Assembly: GCA_964035545.1 (NCBI GenBank)
Contig: OZ037771.1
Coordinates: 6,738,690-6,802,689 of the forward strand
Reading direction: 5' to 3'
Source of the DNA: Bugula neritina
Taxonomy: Eukaryota; Bryozoa; Gymnolaemata; Cheilostomatida; Bugulidae
Length of the DNA: 64,000 nucleotides
Shown here: positions 61,184 to 64,000 of the stretch, piece after piece
How positions within the stretch are numbered: position 1 is the stretch's first letter
Layout of the letters: each line of letters starts with the position of its first letter
Notes under the pieces: model-generated
What the model was told of the DNA's origin: nothing
The model's database searches: none
What the model saw: only the letters and a program-made list of their open reading frames with translations
Translations under genes and position numbers: made by a program

Positions 61184-62373
61184 TTAATATATTGAACTAC
61201 TGAGAGTTTTAACCAAGGTTTCTCCCGATGAAGAGCATAGACTGTCAGTTCTGCAGAGGATGGTGGTAAACCCAAAGGAGTATGTGTCAGAATAGATTAT
61301 TCATGACTCATACATAGAGATAAATATCCTCCACATATTTAGCAAATTATATAAAAAATGCACATAAACTATGAATATCAAGCCAGAGAGTATTAACTCA
61401 TAGGGTCAACTTGAATAACACAATCAAAAAACTTTAATAAATGCAGGTTACTAGTAGGAAAGTGAATGGAAATTGCTGGTTATCAGAGAGAGTAGCAAAA
61501 AGGCTAGGAAACTAGGACAGCAAACCCTAAAGAATATTGAAAGTCGGCTAACAAATACATCCTTTTCACAGTCTTGGACTATTAAAGTTTTATATCTGTG
61601 GAGAGTTTAAAAAAATCAGCATCAAAAACTGGTGTGCTTTAGGACATTAATAATAAATTATTTATGTTTAAACAAAAGCTATCAATTGTTAAATATATTA
61701 AAGGAATTCTCTAGCAATCACTCGAAACAAATTTACTTTAATAATAAAAAAGGAATTATTGCAAATTTTGCAGTAATTAAGTCTTACAACACATGATATT
61801 TTGAATATATAAAACTTTATTCATAAAATTGTTTAATTTGAGAGTTGTATCCTCATTTCAGGACATAAAACAGATAACTTCTACCTTCCAAAATTTGTAA
61901 TAACACTGGTAAGTTTCAGTGAATCCATTTGTAATTTTTATGAACTATGAAATCATTTTTAGAAGTTATAGTCTCTTTACAAGTAATTATAAGTCTAGTA
62001 ACAATTCACAACAAACTCGGATTAAAATTTTTTTTAGAAAGTTTAAAACAATCATTTTGAATAAGTTCATTCAGTTATCTTCAAACTGGATGACTTTATT
62101 AAAAATTTTTTTTGAGAAAAAATTACTTGCCATCAGCCATCTTTAAACCAAAATTGGTTGGGAGAAAATAAGTTTTTAAAAACTAAATAATTTTATAAAT
62201 GCTGTAAATTACAGAACAACAGGGTCACATCAACAAGTACTTATTTTGCAAACCGAAAAATAATAGTTTAAGTTGGTTATTTTGTCAGGACATATAGAAA
62301 TAACAAGCATTTTTTCAAGCCTACTGATGTTTATTAAAAAACAGAGCAAAAAGTGAACTAGAAAAGAATATAA

Positions 62374-62456
62374 CACACATGCACACACGCACGCACACAC
62401 ACACACGCATGCACGCACGCACACACACACACGCATGCACGCACGCACACACACAT
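62374..62456. repeat. (CACACGCA)n-type microsatellite
   Basis: Runs of ACACAC interspersed with GCATGCACGCACG, duplicated about twice as a 30-bp higher-order block. No gene association seen. Confidence 0.9.
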
Positions 62457-64000
62457 TGTCCTAAGAAGCTCATATATAGCTCTGGTAGATGTACAGGAAA
62501 TAGGCATCGCTGATGGTAGAGCTAGTATACCAGACCCTACCTATATGCATAAACAACAACATGACACTACAAAATGCCTCTTTTAAAGGTTAGAAGCTAT
62601 CTGACTGATTACAATGACCTCTAAGTAACTCTGATGCTTATTTATAACCTTTATAATCCTTTTTTTCTTATGAAAAAACACATGATTGTAATGTAGCCCT
62701 ATATAATATAGAACTTTTGCCCAAACTAAAGAATAGCAAGCAATTGTAATGTTTCAAAAAATGAATATAAATAAATAACATTAAAGTAACAATAACAGAG
62801 AGCGTGTCATTACTTACCTTTTTAATACATAATTAAAATAGAAATCATGAGGCAAGAAGTGGGTGCATTTAGAAGTTGTGCTTCCGTCACACGCATATAA
62901 AACCAGCTAATTCTACTTTGTGAAAAGTTTTTTGAGTACGTATTATAATTGCATTATATCAAACAGTCATTGATGCTGGAGTAGCAACTCAACAGAATAT
63001 ACTGAAACACTCATCAGTGATGTACCAAAGTTTTTCACTATAATATAATCATCTTGCCTTGATATATTTTATTTTTGTTATGTTCATTAAATAATGCACA
63101 GATTGTTGATCTGGTATGACTGCTGTTTGATTCTATACTTGATGATATAAGAATGGTTTTGAGCAATCACTCCTTTCAAACACCACAATATTATCCAGAA
63201 TACTTTAGCCGAACCAGCAAGCTATTATATGATATACGTAGTTAAATGGCTTTAACCTTGAGAACTTCAGAAATTTTATGCAAACATATGAACACTGATA
63301 CAAAATGCAAAGTTTCAACACGTTATTTACAAATTATTGTATTATGCTGCAACACATATATGCAATAATTCAATTAGTTTTGAAAAACAACAATAAGTTG
63401 GAATTTAAAGCCGTTTATATTTATAAAAATAGTTTAATACAATACAGTTGAACCAATTAAGGCTAGTCTAAAAATACTTGTTAGTTTGATTTGTAAAAAG
63501 GTTACTGGCCATCTCAATCTGTATTGACAAAAAATGTAAAAAATATTGAAAACAATAACTTTTTTCCAATAAATAAAATTTTCCATTTTAAGATACAATT
63601 ATTTCATTTTTCATGCATAATGATATTATATATACAAGCTGTAAATTAAAAGGAGACAACTACCACTTATTTACAGTAGCATATTGTAGTAGCCTACAAT
63701 ATCCTTAAAAATATAGAAACAAGCAATGTTGTTTAATAGTGTCATTTCTGCTGGCAACACTGAGTTAGATTAGTATAAAATTCATTTTAAAAAGTGAAAA
63801 GTATAATATTGACCGCTGTTATATGGTTGTTTGAGTGTGTGTCTGTGACATTGTGTTATACTGTTTCCGTAGTAAAATAAAATATAAATAAAAAGAGCTA
63901 CCCGTGCAGAACAATACAGTAGCTTGCAACTAAGCAAAAAAGGTGAGAAAATGAAATATAAACAATATGACATGCTCAAAACTTGATAAATTTTCAGTCC

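Larger units (their letters stand above)
59904..64000. other. No recognised gene; AT-rich right flank
   Basis: Includes the TMEM121-like promoter region just right of 59903, then a long-inverted-repeat element (60475-61183), and AT-rich low-complexity DNA to the window end. No spliced exon or long frame with family similarity was found on either strand. Confidence 0.6.

Overview
This is a nuclear genomic window from an invertebrate animal. It is AT-rich (roughly two thirds A+T by eye), its genes are split by GT-AG introns, and it carries metazoan-specific families: a GPI-anchored glypican, a Mos kinase, an EGF-repeat membrane protein and a TMEM121-like protein. It also holds SINEs, MITEs, a non-LTR retrotransposon and many minisatellites. 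I cannot name the phylum from sequence alone. All exon models were read by hand from splice signals, phase continuity and recalled family similarity; nothing was aligned by machine.

Layout. 1-5227: no recognised gene. 5228-11198 (+): glypican lacking its N-terminal exon(s). 12896-20207 (-) and 21191-28909 (-): two tandem mitochondrial ALDH2-type aldehyde dehydrogenases (518 and 517 aa, 11 exons each, identical intron positions). 30397-33618 (-): a 236-aa type I membrane protein with three EGF domains. 35583-38687 (+): a six-exon Mos kinase (344 aa). 39363-44155 (-): dCMP deaminase (197 aa) whose first intron holds a 2.9-kb antisense LINE. 44633-45137 (-): an orphan ZYG11/ZER1-like leucine-rich exon. 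48164-51990 (+): mitochondrial-type alanine aminotransferase (513 aa). 55581-59903 (-): a TMEM121-like multipass protein (326 aa). 59904-64000: no gene seen, but a TTAA-flanked inverted-repeat element.

The genes are unrelated housekeeping, developmental and signalling genes; apart from the ALDH pair there is no functional cluster.

The most unusual signal is that several minisatellites are built from the splice junctions themselves. Five junctions are involved: ALDH intron 2 (both copies), ALDH-A intron 3, ALDH-B intron 7, deaminase intron 1 (all 5' splice sites) and Mos intron 5 (3' splice site). In each, a 20-24 bp unit containing the exon-intron boundary is tandemly repeated into the intron, making arrays of decoy, or possibly recursive, splice sites. 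Other points of interest are mosaic gene conversion between the ALDH copies, a SINE insertion with intact target duplication dating after the ALDH duplication, an intron-rich Mos gene, loss of one signature cysteine in the glypican, and several small inverted-repeat element families.
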